In this document: piece after piece, positions 53,812-53,824 of the stretch
How positions within the stretch are numbered: the stretch's first letter is position 1
How the letters are laid out: each line of letters starts with the position of its first letter
NCBI GenBank assembly: GCA_024403275.1
Contig: JAKSSD010000009.1
Coordinates: 1 to 53,824 of the forward strand
DNA length: 53,824 bases
Source of the DNA: Lachnospiraceae bacterium
GTDB lineage: Bacteria > Bacillota > Clostridia > Lachnospirales > Lachnospiraceae
Reading direction: 5' to 3'
Notes under the pieces: generated by a model
What the model was told of the DNA's origin: nothing
The model's database searches: none
Seen by the model: only the letters and a program-made list of their open reading frames with translations
Program-made: the position numbers and the translations under genes

Positions 53812-53824
53812 ATATTGGATTTCC

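Overview
The window looks like chromosomal DNA of a low-GC, fibre-degrading member of the Lachnospiraceae, most like the Butyrivibrio/Pseudobutyrivibrio group. This rests on the AT-rich base composition, strong GGAGG ribosome-binding sites, a SCIFF peptide system (typical of Clostridia), two GH10 xylanases, clostripain-type and PadR/HAAS proteins, and an F-type ATP synthase operon. No rRNA, tRNA, CRISPR, phage or transposase genes are visible. Genus assignment is inference.

Layout. 1-4056: the tail of an upstream gene and a terminator, then a leftward tetR - DUF3592-like - clostripain operon, with a small rightward YtxH-like gene diverging from tetR. 4164-12467: a leftward ATP synthase operon (a, c, b, alpha, gamma, beta, epsilon) with its own promoter and an EAL c-di-GMP phosphodiesterase as the last gene. 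No delta gene exists; instead the alpha subunit carries a delta C-terminal domain at its N-terminus. 12523-17899: an unusual run of a lipoprotein, two sugar-type ABC permeases, an HlyD-like adaptor and a MacB-like extracytoplasmic protein. 18026-23856: a secreted protein of unknown function, a heterodimeric ABC exporter and a MATE transporter.

23938-31444: polysaccharide use. A large surface-anchored GH10 xylanase with its own promoter and terminator, then a leftward run of serine hydrolase, cytoplasmic GH10, AlkD-like and inositol-monophosphatase-like genes. 31708-36634: a PadR regulator with a degenerate FtsW-like membrane protein, a coiled-coil protein, a ThiE-ThiD fusion and an acidic lipoprotein. 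36706-41201: a DUF2156 and Cys-cluster pair, two paralogous membrane proteins and a second MATE transporter.

41205-46972: a tightly packed leftward operon beginning with a 48-residue SCIFF precursor, followed by a terminator-like hairpin, its radical SAM maturase, a PLP decarboxylase, a GNAT, a membrane-anchored protein and a membrane-anchored HExxH peptidase-like protein. 46986-50754: the de novo NAD operon nadB-nadC-niaR-nadA behind a promoter with TGTCA repeats. 50769-53670: a histidine phosphatase, a short YAGP-repeat/zinc-ribbon protein whose stop overlaps the start of a radical SAM/SPASM enzyme (a candidate peptide-modification system), and larE. The window ends in two tandem GTACGGAG inverted repeats.

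The strongest candidates for something undescribed are the delta-alpha ATP synthase fusion and the YAGP peptide/radical SAM pair. Start codons were moved from the longest reading frame to an internal start wherever a ribosome-binding site or family length supported it.
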